DNA of 64,000 bases from Ramlibacter ginsenosidimutans. GTDB lineage: Bacteria > Pseudomonadota > Gammaproteobacteria > Burkholderiales > Burkholderiaceae_C. This document shows positions 46,383-54,921 of the stretch, piece after piece. The stretch covers positions 620,001 to 684,000 of the forward strand of contig NZ_JAEPWM010000002.1 in assembly GCF_016654015.1 (NCBI RefSeq). Direction: 5' to 3'. The stretch's first letter is position 1, and each line of letters opens with the position of its first letter. The translations under genes and the position numbers were made by a program. The notes under the pieces were generated by a model. It made no database searches and had not been told where the DNA came from. It worked only from the letters and a program-made list of their open reading frames with translations.

Positions 46383-46484
46383 GCCCCGACGGCGGCTTCC
46401 TACCGCAGCAAGCTCCTCCGCCCGTCATGGCCGGCGAGGGGACTCCCCTAAGGTGGAGGCAGTTGTTCACCAAGGGAGAAAACC

Positions 46485-46559
46485 ATGCCTGTCATCCTCT
46501 GGCTCCTGGGCGTTCCGCTCGTTGTCGTGGTCCTGCTGATGCTGTTCCACGTCATCTGA
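46485..46559 (+). CDS. 24-residue single-helix membrane peptide
   Basis: MPVILWLLGVPLVVVVLLML followed by FHVI: almost entirely one hydrophobic helix. The ATG at 46485 has CAAGGGAGAAAACC upstream, one of the best ribosome sites in the window. Tiny membrane peptides of this kind occur in Burkholderiales, often linked to envelope or stress responses, but none has a function I can assign. It lies about 100 bases after urtE. Confidence 0.6.
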   Translation: MPVILWLLGVPLVVVVLLMLFHVI

Positions 46560-46583
46560 GGCGCCGCAGCCAACCCGGCCCGA

Positions 46584-46859
46584 TCAGGCCTTGCGCGGCG
46601 ACTGCTGCACGGGCCGATCGGGCTTTTCCTTGACCTCGCGCAGCTGTTCGACGTTGCGCCCCGCCACGTCACCCTCGTTGCCCGCCTCGGCCTCCGGCAG
46701 CGCGTCGGCTCCCTGTTCGACGTCACCGCGGTTCGTGTAGGGCTGCCGGCCCTCGCCGCCGTCCCAGCTCACCTCGTTGCGGTAGCCATGCCTGGCCTCG
46801 CCGTCGCCCTGCGCCTCGCCGGGTCCCTTCTTGCGTCCTTCGTCTTTCGTCGTGTCCAT
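46584..46859 (-). CDS. small hydrophilic hypothetical protein
   Basis: A 91-aa charged, Gly/Glu-rich protein (MDTTKDEGRKKGPGEAQGDG, ARHGYRNEVSWDGGEGRQPY, REVKEKPDRPVQQSPRKA), probably disordered, recalling small stress-induced hydrophilins. GGAG lies nine bases upstream of the ATG. Convergent with the 24-residue peptide gene. Not assigned to a family. Confidence 0.6.
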   Translation of the reverse strand: MDTTKDEGRKKGPGEAQGDGEARHGYRNEVSWDGGEGRQPYTNRGDVEQGADALPEAEAGNEGDVAGRNVEQLREVKEKPDRPVQQSPRKA

Positions 46860-46876
46860 GTGCGTTCTCCATCAAA

Positions 46877-46918
46877 GCGAAACGACCCGCCCGAGCTTCG
46901 CAGCTCGCGCGGGTCGTC
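46877..46918 (-). terminator. hairpin terminator candidate
   Basis: On the minus strand ACGACCCGC...GCGGGTCGT encloses GCGAGCTGCGAAGCTCG, a long GC stem, followed by TTCGCTTTG. It lies about 50 bases after the stop of the periplasmic-protein gene at 46968. The T-run is interrupted, so it may be weak. Confidence 0.5.
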
Positions 46919-46967
46919 GCGGTAGGACGAGCGCCAGTCCGCAGCGGCGGCTGGCGGAAGAGGCCGT

Positions 46968-47465
46968 TCAGTTCGCCGGCACCAGGATCAGCGGGTTGTC
47001 GGTCTTGGGTTCGATGATCACGGAGTCCTTGCCGGGTGGCAGCACCACGGTCTCGGACTCGCGCACCAGGCCGCCGCCGGCGACGGAGCCCTGCACGTTG
47101 CCGTAACCCAGCACACGCGCTTCGCAGGCCGCCTTGTCCTCGCCGGACTGGAACACCTCGCAGCGATTCATCGCGTTCGCCTCCAGGTTGTTGCCCTGGG
47201 TCTCGAGCACGCCGCGCTGCTTGTCGGCGCGGGCATTGCGCGCTTCCTTCAGGCAGGTGTCACGGTCTTGCTGGGTCTTGCCGCTCATGCAAGCCTGCAC
47301 TTCCGACTGGTAGTTGCCGCTGCTGTCGATAGCCGACGCACCGGGGAACGCCGCGTCGCTGGTACCTGCAGCGAAGGCGACCTGCGCGGTGGCGGCACCG
47401 ACGGCCAGCAAGGCGGCGGCGCCGAAGGACATCAGGCTCGTGAGCGACCGGTCCGTCTTGATCAT
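46968..47465 (-). CDS. exported hypothetical protein
   Basis: A 165-aa protein with an N-terminal signal peptide (about 1-33, LMSFGAAALLAVGAATAQVA). The mature part has four cysteines in two pairs (VQACMSGKTQQDRDTCLKEA and NRCEVFQSGEDKAACEARV), likely two disulfides, and a C-terminal strand-rich region (SETVVLPPGKDSVIIEPKTD). The CMSGKTQQDRDTC pattern is common in small periplasmic proteins of Comamonadaceae. Function unknown. RBS AAGGAGCC precedes the ATG. Confidence 0.7.
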   Translation of the reverse strand: MIKTDRSLTSLMSFGAAALLAVGAATAQVAFAAGTSDAAFPGASAIDSSGNYQSEVQACMSGKTQQDRDTCLKEARNARADKQRGVLETQGNNLEANAMNRCEVFQSGEDKAACEARVLGYGNVQGSVAGGGLVRESETVVLPPGKDSVIIEPKTDNPLILVPAN

Positions 47466-47553
47466 GATCTGGCTCCTTGGAATCCGTTGAACTGGGATCA
47501 GTGTGGGCGAGCGGGCACCTGCGGGCTGCCGGAGAGAGACGCTGCAGGGGGAT

Positions 47554-47573
47554 CCCGGCCTCCCAAGGCCGGG
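47554..47573. other. strong hairpin downstream of ureD
   Basis: CCCGGCCTCCCAAGGCCGGG forms an eight-base GC stem with a small loop, 32 bases beyond the ureD stop. There is no T-run on either side, so it is not a standard intrinsic terminator; it may stabilise the transcript end. Confidence 0.45.
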
Positions 47574-47604
47574 TAGGACGTGACCTAGATGCGCGTAGCC
47601 CGCG

Positions 47605-48435
47605 CTAGATGGTCCAGCCGCGCGGCTCGTCCGCAGGTAGTTGCCAGGCCAGCGGGCGCCAGGCGCGGCGCACCGCACGCAACAACTGCAGAGCCGGCTC
47701 GACCAGCGGGGCGAGCACGCGGACCACGACCACGCGCGCGGCGGGTGCGGTTGCGCCGGCGCTGGTGGCCAGCGGGTGCCCTTCGATGGCGGCGCGCGCA
47801 GCATCCAGCAGAGCTTCCCGCCGGGCACGCGGGATCTCCTCGCCACTGGCGAAGAAGAGGCTCGCGAGGCAGCGATGCCCCGCGAGGCCCAGCGGTCCGT
47901 CGAGCAGCCGCGCATCCCCTGCCGCGATGCGGCCGCGCTCCAGCCAGGCGTCCTGCAGTTCGATGTGCTGCAGCACATTGCCGCGAACGAAGGGCAGCCG
48001 CGCCTGCGGCAAGCCCAGCGCGGCGACATCCCAGCCGATCAGCTCGGCGCCGCGGTCCAGCTGCATGCGCAGCCGGTTCTCCGCCTGGCAGCCGCTGTAG
48101 TAGAGCGCTTCCAGCGGCAGCCACTCGAGGCGCGCGCCGCCCTCCACGTGGATGCGCACGTCCTGCACGGCCGCTGCGCCCTCGCTGCGGTAGAAGCGCG
48201 ACGCGCCCGGCGTGGTGACCAGGCCGTGACTGCCTGCGCCCGCACGGACCTCGACCTGCAGCGTGTCCCCCGCCACGAGGCCGCCCGGCGGATGGACCAG
48301 CACGTTGTGGCAGACGCCATCGCCCTCGGGCCAGAGGCTTTGCAGGATGCGCAGCGGCCCGTCGTGGCGGAAGCGCGCGACGCTGCGCTCGCCTTCACGC
48401 GTGTAGTGGAGCGACAGGCGCGCGTGCCAGGACAT
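47605..48435 (-). CDS. ureD: urease accessory protein UreD
   Basis: UreD (UreH), 276 aa, the scaffold and nickel tunnel binding apo-urease. Features: RLSLHYTREGERSVARFRHD, GPLRILQSLWPEG, HNVLVHPPGGLVAGDTLQVE, LVTTPGASRFYRSEG, LPLEALYYSGCQAENRL and GDARLLDGPLGLAGHRCLAS. It normally sits right before ureA; here it is about 19 kb away and forms the last gene of an ABC-transporter operon (15 bases after the permease gene). Confidence 0.93.
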   Translation of the reverse strand: MSWHARLSLHYTREGERSVARFRHDGPLRILQSLWPEGDGVCHNVLVHPPGGLVAGDTLQVEVRAGAGSHGLVTTPGASRFYRSEGAAAVQDVRIHVEGGARLEWLPLEALYYSGCQAENRLRMQLDRGAELIGWDVAALGLPQARLPFVRGNVLQHIELQDAWLERGRIAAGDARLLDGPLGLAGHRCLASLFFASGEEIPRARREALLDAARAAIEGHPLATSAGATAPAARVVVVRVLAPLVEPALQLLRAVRRAWRPLAWQLPADEPRGWTI

Positions 48436-48450
48436 GGCGGGTGTGTCGGG

Positions 48451-49221
48451 CTACTGCGCCTGCGAGCCGCGATGCGCCCAGCCGGTCGTGCGCTTCTCGA
48501 TCGCGCTGAACAACTCGTACATCGCCATCGCCATGATGCTGATCACCACCAGGCCCGCGAAGGCCAGGGGCAGGCGCTGCTGGCTGCCCGCGGTCTGGAT
48601 GAGGTTGCCGATGCCGCTGTCGCCGGCCGTCATCTCCGCCAGCACCGTGCCCACGAAGGCGAGCGTGATGGCGATCTTGAGCGAGCCGTAGAAGTACGGC
48701 ATCGACCGCGGCAGCCCGACCTTCAGCAGCACGTCCCAGCGGCGCGCACCCAGCACGCGCAGCACGTCCTCGAGCTCCGGCTCCAGCGTCGCCAGTCCCG
48801 TGGCGATGTTCACCATGATCGGGAAGAAGGAGATCAGGAAGGCCGTGATGATGCCGGGGCCGAGCCCGATGCCGAACCAGACCACCAGGATGGGCACGAT
48901 GGCCGCCTTGGGCACCGCGTTGAAGCCCACCATGAGCGGATACACGGCCGCATACGCGACGCGCGAGGACCCGATGAGGAAGCCGAGCAGCACGCCCACC
49001 ACGATCGCGATGGCGAAGCCCACCATCGTCACCCAGAACGTGGCCCAGGAAGCGACGAGCAGCGGACCGCGGAATTCCACCATCTGCTGCGCGATCTGCC
49101 ACGGGCTGGGAAACAGGTAGTCTGGAATGCCGAAGGCCAGCACGATCACCTGCCAGAGGATCAGGACCGCGAGCAACAGCAGCACGGGTGCCCAGCGTTC
49201 CATGCGGCGCCGGCTGTTCAC
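48451..49221 (-). CDS. NitT/TauT-type ABC transporter permease
   Basis: A 256-aa BPD permease with about six helices (for example LLLLAVLILWQVIVLAFG and GFAIAIVVGVLLGFLIG). The ATPase-contact loop is VLRVLGARRWDVLLKVGLPR near residue 155. GTG at 49221 overlaps the ATPase stop (GTGA); ATG 49203 is an alternative. Operon partners are the ATPase and receptor upstream and ureD downstream, which suggests a nitrogen-containing substrate such as a urea precursor. Confidence 0.85.
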   Translation of the reverse strand: MNSRRRMERWAPVLLLLAVLILWQVIVLAFGIPDYLFPSPWQIAQQMVEFRGPLLVASWATFWVTMVGFAIAIVVGVLLGFLIGSSRVAYAAVYPLMVGFNAVPKAAIVPILVVWFGIGLGPGIITAFLISFFPIMVNIATGLATLEPELEDVLRVLGARRWDVLLKVGLPRSMPYFYGSLKIAITLAFVGTVLAEMTAGDSGIGNLIQTAGSQQRLPLAFAGLVVISIMAMAMYELFSAIEKRTTGWAHRGSQAQ

Positions 49222-50087
49222 TGCGCCACCTCCGCGCCGGAATCTTGGCCGCCCACGCTCCCGGCGGGCGACCCGTCGGAGCTGCGGCGGATCGCGCCGA
49301 TGTGTCCGCGCAACTCGTGCACGATGTCCGTGAACTCGCGCGTGTAGGTGATTTCCAGCTCGCGCGGACGCGGCAATGCGATGTCGCGGCGCACGACGAA
49401 ACGTCCCGGGCTCTTGCTCATCACGTACACCTTGTCGGCCAGAAACACCGACTCGCGCAGGTCGTGCGTGACCAGGACGACGTTGAAGCGCTGCTCGGCC
49501 CAGAGGTCCCGCAGCGTGCACCACAGCTCTTCGCGCGTGAAGGCATCGAGCGCGCCGAACGGTTCGTCGAGCAGCAGCATCTTGGGCTCGTGGATCAGCG
49601 CGCGACAGATGCTCGCGCGCTGCTGCATGCCGCCGGAAAGCTGCCAGGGGAACTTGTCCTCGTAGCCGGCGAGGCCCACCTTCGCGAGCAGGACGCGGGC
49701 GCGCTCGGCATATTCGCGCCGCTTCTGCTTGAACTGCTGCCGGTACGGCTCGACGATCTCCAGCGGCAGCAGCACGTTGTCCAGCGTCGTGCGCCAGGGC
49801 AGCAGCGACGGCGCCTGGAAGGCCATGCCCGAGATCTTCAGGGGACCGTTCACGGGCTGCCCGTCGATCAGGATGCGGCCGCGCGACGGCGGCCGCAAGC
49901 CGGTGGCCAGTTTCATGAAGGTGGACTTGCCGCAGCCCGACGGCCCCACGATCGCGATGAACTCTCCCTGCTGCACCTGCAGGTCGATCGCCTCCACCGC
50001 GAAGTGACCCTCGCGCAGGAACTGGTCGTTGTAGGCGAGCCAGACGTCGCGGAAGTCGATGAAGGCCGTGGCGGCAGGCGCGCTCAC
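49218..50087 (-). CDS. NitT/TauT-type ABC transporter ATPase
   Basis: A 289-aa ATPase. Walker A GPSGCGKSTFMKLATGL near residue 50, Q-loop GMAFQAPSLLPWRTTLDNVL, signature LSGGMQQRASICRAL, Walker B LLLLDEPFGALDAFTRE and VTHDLRESVFLADKV. GTG at 50087 is preferred, because it overlaps the receptor stop (GTGA) and the preceding in-frame residues look unconserved. The C-terminal about 30 residues are variable. Confidence 0.87.
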   Translation of the reverse strand: MSAPAATAFIDFRDVWLAYNDQFLREGHFAVEAIDLQVQQGEFIAIVGPSGCGKSTFMKLATGLRPPSRGRILIDGQPVNGPLKISGMAFQAPSLLPWRTTLDNVLLPLEIVEPYRQQFKQKRREYAERARVLLAKVGLAGYEDKFPWQLSGGMQQRASICRALIHEPKMLLLDEPFGALDAFTREELWCTLRDLWAEQRFNVVLVTHDLRESVFLADKVYVMSKSPGRFVVRRDIALPRPRELEITYTREFTDIVHELRGHIGAIRRSSDGSPAGSVGGQDSGAEVAQ

Positions 50088-51115
50088 TTCTTGGTCGGCA
50101 GCACGTTGAGGTCCGCCTTCGCGGGCAGGAAGGAGCCGTTCCACACCGCGTCGGGGTTCACGCGCGTCTTCGTCCCGAAGGCGTCGGAGACCTGCGAGGC
50201 CATCAGCGACAGGCGCGCGGGGTTCACCTGGCCGAAGCCCTCGGCGTAAGCGTCGGGACTGGCCACGACGTCGTTGATCGCCATCTTCAGCCGGCGGTCT
50301 TCCAGCTTGGTGTCGATGATGCCGTCACGCTGCTTCAGGTACTGCACGGCGTCGCCGGGTTGCGCCAGCACCTCCTTCGCGCCGCGGGCGAACGCGGTGA
50401 GGAACGCCTTGATCGCTTGCGGGTTCTCCTTGATCAACTTCGGGCTCGCGATGATCACGTTGCCATACAGCTTCACGCCGTACTGCGGGTACATGAAGGT
50501 GACCACGTCCTGTGGCTTCACGCCGCGCGCCTCCAGGTTCAGCAGCGACGTGAAGGAGAAGCCGGTGATCGCGTCGACGTCCCCGCGAGCCAGCATGGTC
50601 TCGCGCAGCGGCGGGTCCATGGACACCCAGGTGACGGGGCCGATCTGGTTCGCCTTCTGGAAGATGGGGAAGCCGCGGCGTCCGGCGTCGAACACGGGCG
50701 CGCCGAGCTTCCTGCCCTGCAAGTCCTTGGGCGTCCTGATGCCGGACTTGCGCAGCGCCATCACCGCGGCCGGCGTGTTGTTGTAGACCATCATCACGCC
50801 CACCGGCTTGTTGGCCGCATCGGGGTTGTTGGCGTGGAACTCCATCAGCGCCGCCATGTCGGCGAAGCCCATGTCGTAGGCGCCGCTGGCCACCCGCTGC
50901 ACGGCGGCGCCGGAGCCGGTGCCGGCATCGACCTGCACGTCGAGACCGGCCTGCCGGAAGTAGCCCTTCGCCGCGGGGAGCAGGAACAAGGCGGCGGGTC
51001 CCTCGAAGCGCCAATCGAGCTGGAACTTGACCGGCGTCGTGCCCTGCGCGCGCGCGGCAAGGCTGGGCGCGAGTGCCAGCGTGGTCATGGCCTGCAGGAA
51101 GGACCTCTTGTGCAT
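50084..51115 (-). CDS. NitT/TauT-type ABC transporter substrate-binding protein
   Basis: A 343-aa NMT1/SsuA-fold receptor. Signal peptide about 1-23 (FLQAMTTLALAPSLAARAQG); mature part VKFQLDWRFEGPAALFLLPA, KGYFRQAGLDVQVDAGTGSG, VASGAYDMGFADMAALMEF, MVYNNTPAAVMALRKSGIRT. The LDWxxEG start is typical of receptors for pyrimidine-, riboflavin- or nitrogen-type ligands. GGAG lies nine bases upstream of the ATG. First gene of the operon ending in ureD, behind a sigma54-like promoter. Confidence 0.86.
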   Translation of the reverse strand: MHKRSFLQAMTTLALAPSLAARAQGTTPVKFQLDWRFEGPAALFLLPAAKGYFRQAGLDVQVDAGTGSGAAVQRVASGAYDMGFADMAALMEFHANNPDAANKPVGVMMVYNNTPAAVMALRKSGIRTPKDLQGRKLGAPVFDAGRRGFPIFQKANQIGPVTWVSMDPPLRETMLARGDVDAITGFSFTSLLNLEARGVKPQDVVTFMYPQYGVKLYGNVIIASPKLIKENPQAIKAFLTAFARGAKEVLAQPGDAVQYLKQRDGIIDTKLEDRRLKMAINDVVASPDAYAEGFGQVNPARLSLMASQVSDAFGTKTRVNPDAVWNGSFLPAKADLNVLPTKK

Positions 51116-51157
51116 TGCGTACTCCGGAGTGCTCGTGAATGAAGACCGGCCAGCCAA

Positions 51158-51172
51158 GCAAGTTTGGTGCCG
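51158..51172 (-). promoter_or_regulatory. sigma54 (-24/-12) promoter candidate
   Basis: On the minus strand CGGCAC-CAAAC-TTGC matches the RpoN consensus TGGCAC-N5-TTGC in all but the first base, with exact spacing. A start about 12 bases on (near 51146) would give a 31-base leader before the receptor ATG and its GGAG site. RpoN/NtrC control would suit a nitrogen transporter plus ureD. The rest of 51116-51448 holds no gene that I can support. Confidence 0.6.
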
Positions 51173-51448
51173 CAGAGCAGAAGTATCACTCAACCGTCGG
51201 CACGACCTGCCCGACCGGAAGCCCGCAATCCGGCATAGCGCGCTGCCGGGCTGCGCGCGTGGGGCTTTGTCCGACGCTCCCACAAGCCGGCCCCGCACCC
51301 TCTCGCTTTACGGGCGACTACGCCCGCGCTTGAACCGCTTGCCCATAGTGAGCAGCACCGGCCCTCCCGAGGGCAGGTGGACGTGGCCCAGGTTGGGTCG
51401 CGGCCCGACCTTCAACAACACGCCGTTCGCGGCAATAGGAGTGCAACT

Positions 51449-51715
51449 ATGGGTTTTCTGATTTGGTTGATCATTGGCGGTATCGTTGGCTGGTTGGCGA
51501 GCCTCGTGATGCGTACTGACGGCCAGCAGGGCATCCTGCTGAACGTGGTCGTGGGTATCGTGGGCGCCTTCCTCGGTGGCTGGCTCATCTCCCCGCTGGT
51601 GGGCGTGGGCACCATCAACCAGGGCATCAGCATCGGCTCGATCGTGGTTTCCCTGGTCGGCGCGATCATCCTGCTGGCCATCGTGAACCTGTTCCGCCGC
51701 GGCCGCGTGCGCTAA
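51449..51715 (+). CDS. GlsB/YeaQ/YmgE-family membrane protein
   Basis: An 88-aa protein with three hydrophobic helices (FLIWLIIGGIVGWLASLVM, ILLNVVVGIVGAFLGGWLIS, IGSIVVSLVGAIILLAIVNL) and the family motif GGIVGWLAS...GGWL. This transglycosylase-associated family is often stress-induced in proteobacteria. ATAGGAG lies about eight bases before ATG 51449. A clear intrinsic terminator follows. Confidence 0.88.
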   Translation: MGFLIWLIIGGIVGWLASLVMRTDGQQGILLNVVVGIVGAFLGGWLISPLVGVGTINQGISIGSIVVSLVGAIILLAIVNLFRRGRVR

Positions 51716-51763
51716 ACGGAACCACAAGAATCGAATTCGCGGACCCTCGGGCCCGCACCACTG

Positions 51764-51791
51764 GAGCGCCTCTGGCGCTCCTTTTCTTTTT
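51764..51791 (+). terminator. intrinsic terminator
   Basis: Stem GAGCGCC/GGCGCTC with loop TCT, followed by CTTTTCTTTTT. Located 48 bases after the stop of the GlsB-type gene. It is the clearest intrinsic terminator in the window. Confidence 0.9.
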
Positions 51792-51821
51792 GGGACATCA
51801 AACCGGCATCAAACCGGAATA

Positions 51822-51954
51822 CCGGACGCAGAGGTCGCGAAAGAGGGAAAGGGCGCAGAAGACATCCGTCAAAGGTAAAACCGCAGAAGGACGTCACCCC
51901 TTTGATGGCTGTTCTTTTGCGTCCTCTGCGCAACCTTTGCGTCCTCTGCGTCCG
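51822..51954. repeat. family-1 palindromic repeat, copy E (degenerate left arm)
   Basis: The right arm TTTTGCGTCCTCTGCGCAAC then TTTGCGTCCTCTGCGTCC is intact. The left arm GGACGCAGAGGTCGCGAAAG then GGCGCAGAAGAC is more diverged, and the loop is longer than in the other copies. It lies between the terminator and the maeB 3' end. Confidence 0.75.
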
Positions 51955-51981
51955 GCTGTTGGGTTTGATGGTCGTGCGCTC

Positions 51982-54282
51982 TCACGCGTCCCCGCCCCGC
52001 GCTGAAGTCGCTGCGACCAGCGCGGTCATGTTCACCACGCGGCGGACGGTGGCTGAGGGGGTGAGCACGTGCACGGGCGCCTTGGCGCCCAGCAGCATCG
52101 GGCCCACCGTGATGCCCGAGCCGCCGGTGGTCTTCAGCACGTTGAACAGGATGTTGGCGGCGTCGAGGTTGGGGCAGATCAGCAGGTTGGCTTCGCCGGT
52201 GAGCGTGCTGTCCATCAGGCTGTCGCGGCGCACCTTCTCCGACAGCGCGGCGTCGCCTTGCAGCTCGCCGTCGCACTCCACGTCCGGCGCCATGCGCATG
52301 AAGAGCTCGCGCGCCTGCCGCATCTTGAGCGCCGAGCCGCGCCGGGACGAGCCGTAGTTGCTGTGCGACAGGAAGGCTACCTTCGGCGGCAGGCCGAAGC
52401 GCTGCACCTCGGTCGCCGCCATGCGGGCGATGCGGGCCAGCAGCTCCGCGTCCGGGTCTTCGTTGACATAGGTGTCCGCGATGAAGAGCGTGCGTTCCGG
52501 CAGCAGCAAGGCATTGAGCGTCGCGAAATGTTCCCCGTCCCGCGCGCCGATGACATCGTGCACGTGGCCCAGGTGCTGCTCGAAGCGGCCGACCAGCCCG
52601 CACAGCATCGCGTCGGCATCGCCCAGGTGCAAGGCCAGCGCGCCGATCAGCGTGTTCGAGCGGCGCACCGCGGCCTTCGCCGCTTCCGGCGTGACGCCGT
52701 TGCGCCCCATCAGGCGGTGGTAGGTCTCCCAGTACTGGCGGAAGCGCGCGTCGCTCTCGGGATTCACGCAGGTCACGTCGGCGCCGAGGCGGATGCGCAG
52801 GCCGGCCTTGGCGATACGGGTCTCGATGACGCTCGGCCGGCCGATCAGGATCGGCTGCGCCAGTTTCTCGTCCACCACAAGTTGCGCGGCACGCAGCACC
52901 CGGTCGTCCTCGCCCTCGGCAAAGACCACGCGCTGCGGCGGCGACTGGCGCGCAGCCACGAACACCGGCCGCATGATCATGCCGGTCTGGTAGACGAAGC
53001 GCGTGAGGCCCTGGCCGTAGGCGTCGAAGTCCGTGATCGGGCGCGTGGCGACGCCCGACTCCGCCGCCGCCCGCGCCACCGCCGGTGCGATGCGCAGGAT
53101 GAGGCGTGCGTCGAAGGGCGTGGGGATGATGTAGTCGGGGCCGAAGGCGAGCTCCTTGCCGGCGTAGGCATTCGCCACTTCCTCGCTGATGTCGGCCTTG
53201 GCGAGCTGCGCGATCTCGCGCACGGCGGCGAGCTTCATCGCCTCGGTGATCTTGGTGGCGCCGCAGTCCAGTGCGCCGCGGAAGATGTACGGGAAGCACA
53301 GGACGTTGTTCACCTGGTTGGGATAGTCCGAGCGACCCGTGGCGATGATGCAGTCGGGCCGCGCCTGCCGCGCGAGCTCGGGCCGGATCTCCGGTTCCGG
53401 ATTGGCCAGGGCGAGGATGATCGGCTTGTCGGCCATGCTCTTGACCATCTCCACGCTCAGCACGCCCGCGGTGGAGCAGCCCAGGAACACATCCGCGTTC
53501 TTCACGACATCGGCGAGCGTGCGCGCCGAGGTGTCCTGCGCGTACTTCGCCTTGGACGGATCGAGCCCGCCGGGCCGGCCCTGGTAGACGACGCCCTTCG
53601 AGTCGACCACATGGATGTTCCTGGGCTGCACCCCGAGCCCCACCATCAGGTCCAGGCAGGCGATCGCCGCGGCGCCGGCACCCGAGGCCACCAGCCGCAC
53701 CTCGCCGATCTTCTTGCCCACCAGTTCGAGGCCGTTCAGCAGCGCCGCGCCCGAGATGATGGCCGTGCCGTGCTGGTCGTCGTGGAAGACGGGGATGTTC
53801 AGGCGTTCGCGCAGCTTGCGCTCGATGTAGAAGCACTCGGGCGCCTTGATGTCCTCGAGGTTGATGCCGCCCAGCGTCGGCTCCAGCGCGGCGATGATGT
53901 CGACGAGCTTGTCCGGGTCGTGCTCCGCGAGTTCGATGTCGAACACGTCGATGCCGGCGAACTTCTTGAACAGGCAGGCCTTGCCTTCCATCACCGGCTT
54001 GCCCGCCAGCGGGCCGATGTCGCCCAGGCCCAGCACCGCGGTCCCATTGGTGATCACGCCGACCAGGTTGGCGCGCGAGGTGTACTCCGCGGCCTTGGAC
54101 GGGTCTGCCTGGATGTCGAGGCACGGGTAGGCGACGCCGGGAGAATAGGCCAGCGACAGGTCGCGCTGGTTCGACAGCGGCTTGGTCGGCGTCACGGAGA
54201 TCTTGCCGTGGCGCGGCAGGCGGTGGTACTCGCGGGCCGCGTCGCGCAATGCACGTTCGGCGTCGGAAGTGGGCTCTTTCAT
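51982..54282 (-). CDS. maeB: NADP-dependent malic enzyme, MaeB type
   Basis: A 766-aa two-domain enzyme. Residues about 10-425 are malic enzyme (malate to pyruvate plus CO2): [58 protein letters not shown] and the NADP fold [17 protein letters not shown]. Residues about 430-766 are a phosphotransacetylase-like regulatory domain ([56 protein letters not shown]). Length is normal for MaeB. It feeds C4-dicarboxylates, for example from DctA, to pyruvate and NADPH. The 297 bases upstream hold no gene. Confidence 0.95.
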   Translation of the reverse strand: MKEPTSDAERALRDAAREYHRLPRHGKISVTPTKPLSNQRDLSLAYSPGVAYPCLDIQADPSKAAEYTSRANLVGVITNGTAVLGLGDIGPLAGKPVMEGKACLFKKFAGIDVFDIELAEHDPDKLVDIIAALEPTLGGINLEDIKAPECFYIERKLRERLNIPVFHDDQHGTAIISGAALLNGLELVGKKIGEVRLVASGAGAAAIACLDLMVGLGVQPRNIHVVDSKGVVYQGRPGGLDPSKAKYAQDTSARTLADVVKNADVFLGCSTAGVLSVEMVKSMADKPIILALANPEPEIRPELARQARPDCIIATGRSDYPNQVNNVLCFPYIFRGALDCGATKITEAMKLAAVREIAQLAKADISEEVANAYAGKELAFGPDYIIPTPFDARLILRIAPAVARAAAESGVATRPITDFDAYGQGLTRFVYQTGMIMRPVFVAARQSPPQRVVFAEGEDDRVLRAAQLVVDEKLAQPILIGRPSVIETRIAKAGLRIRLGADVTCVNPESDARFRQYWETYHRLMGRNGVTPEAAKAAVRRSNTLIGALALHLGDADAMLCGLVGRFEQHLGHVHDVIGARDGEHFATLNALLLPERTLFIADTYVNEDPDAELLARIARMAATEVQRFGLPPKVAFLSHSNYGSSRRGSALKMRQARELFMRMAPDVECDGELQGDAALSEKVRRDSLMDSTLTGEANLLICPNLDAANILFNVLKTTGGSGITVGPMLLGAKAPVHVLTPSATVRRVVNMTALVAATSARGGDA

Positions 54283-54579
54283 GGCGGCCTCCTGCTTGGC
54301 TGTTGCAACGCTACGCCCGCTGCGTGTCCGTGGGAAGAGTGGCAAGCCCCCGGGCCCGTGCATTTGCGCCCGGCGGTCGTGCGGGCGCGTTCCCTGCCAC
54401 GTCCCAGGGCTGCCTCAGCAGGCTTGGAACCCCGTCGATCCCGGGCAAGCGGGCCGGCGGCCGCTCGGATGAGGCGGCATGCCTGACTCGGGTCGAAGCG
54501 GCGGTCCCACGCGCGCTGCCGGACCGTGGCGGGCCAGCCATTGCCCGGCCTTGCCGCATCCTGCAGGCAAGGAGCGATC

Positions 54580-54921
54580 ATGAACAAAGACGACTCTCTG
54601 GCTTTCGTGCACGAACGGCTGCGCTACAACCGTGCACCCACGGGGCGCGCATCCGGCCTGCGCAGCCTGCCGCGCGTGACGCGCCGCTTCGTCGTGGAAC
54701 TGGAACAGGGTGAGGCGCACGTGTTCGAACACGTTGACCGGACCGTGGTCCTGCGCTGCGACCGGGGCGGCGCCTGGGTGACGCACGATGGCGACCCGAA
54801 GGACGTCATCCTGATGGCGGGCGAGGAATATCGGGCCGAACGCGAGGACCCGTTGCACGTCTACGCGCTGGTCGCGTGCGTCCTCGAAATCGAATTCGAA
54901 GACGACGTGACGCAGCACTGA
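54580..54921 (+). CDS. DUF2917-like small protein
   Basis: A 113-aa soluble protein. VTRRFVVELEQGEAHVFEHV, VVLRCDRGGAWVTHDGDPKD and VILMAGEEYRAERED fit the cupin-like DUF2917 pattern (WVTxxGDxxDVxLxxGE), a common Burkholderiales family of unknown role. AAGGAGCGATC precedes ATG 54580. It ends at the base before the convergent yeeE stop. Confidence 0.75.
   Translation: MNKDDSLAFVHERLRYNRAPTGRASGLRSLPRVTRRFVVELEQGEAHVFEHVDRTVVLRCDRGGAWVTHDGDPKDVILMAGEEYRAEREDPLHVYALVACVLEIEFEDDVTQH

Noticed and set aside
54283..54579. Possible small genes between maeB and the DUF2917-like gene
   Set aside because: Open frames there are Arg/Ala/Pro-rich, lack ribosome sites and resemble nothing; treated as intergenic.
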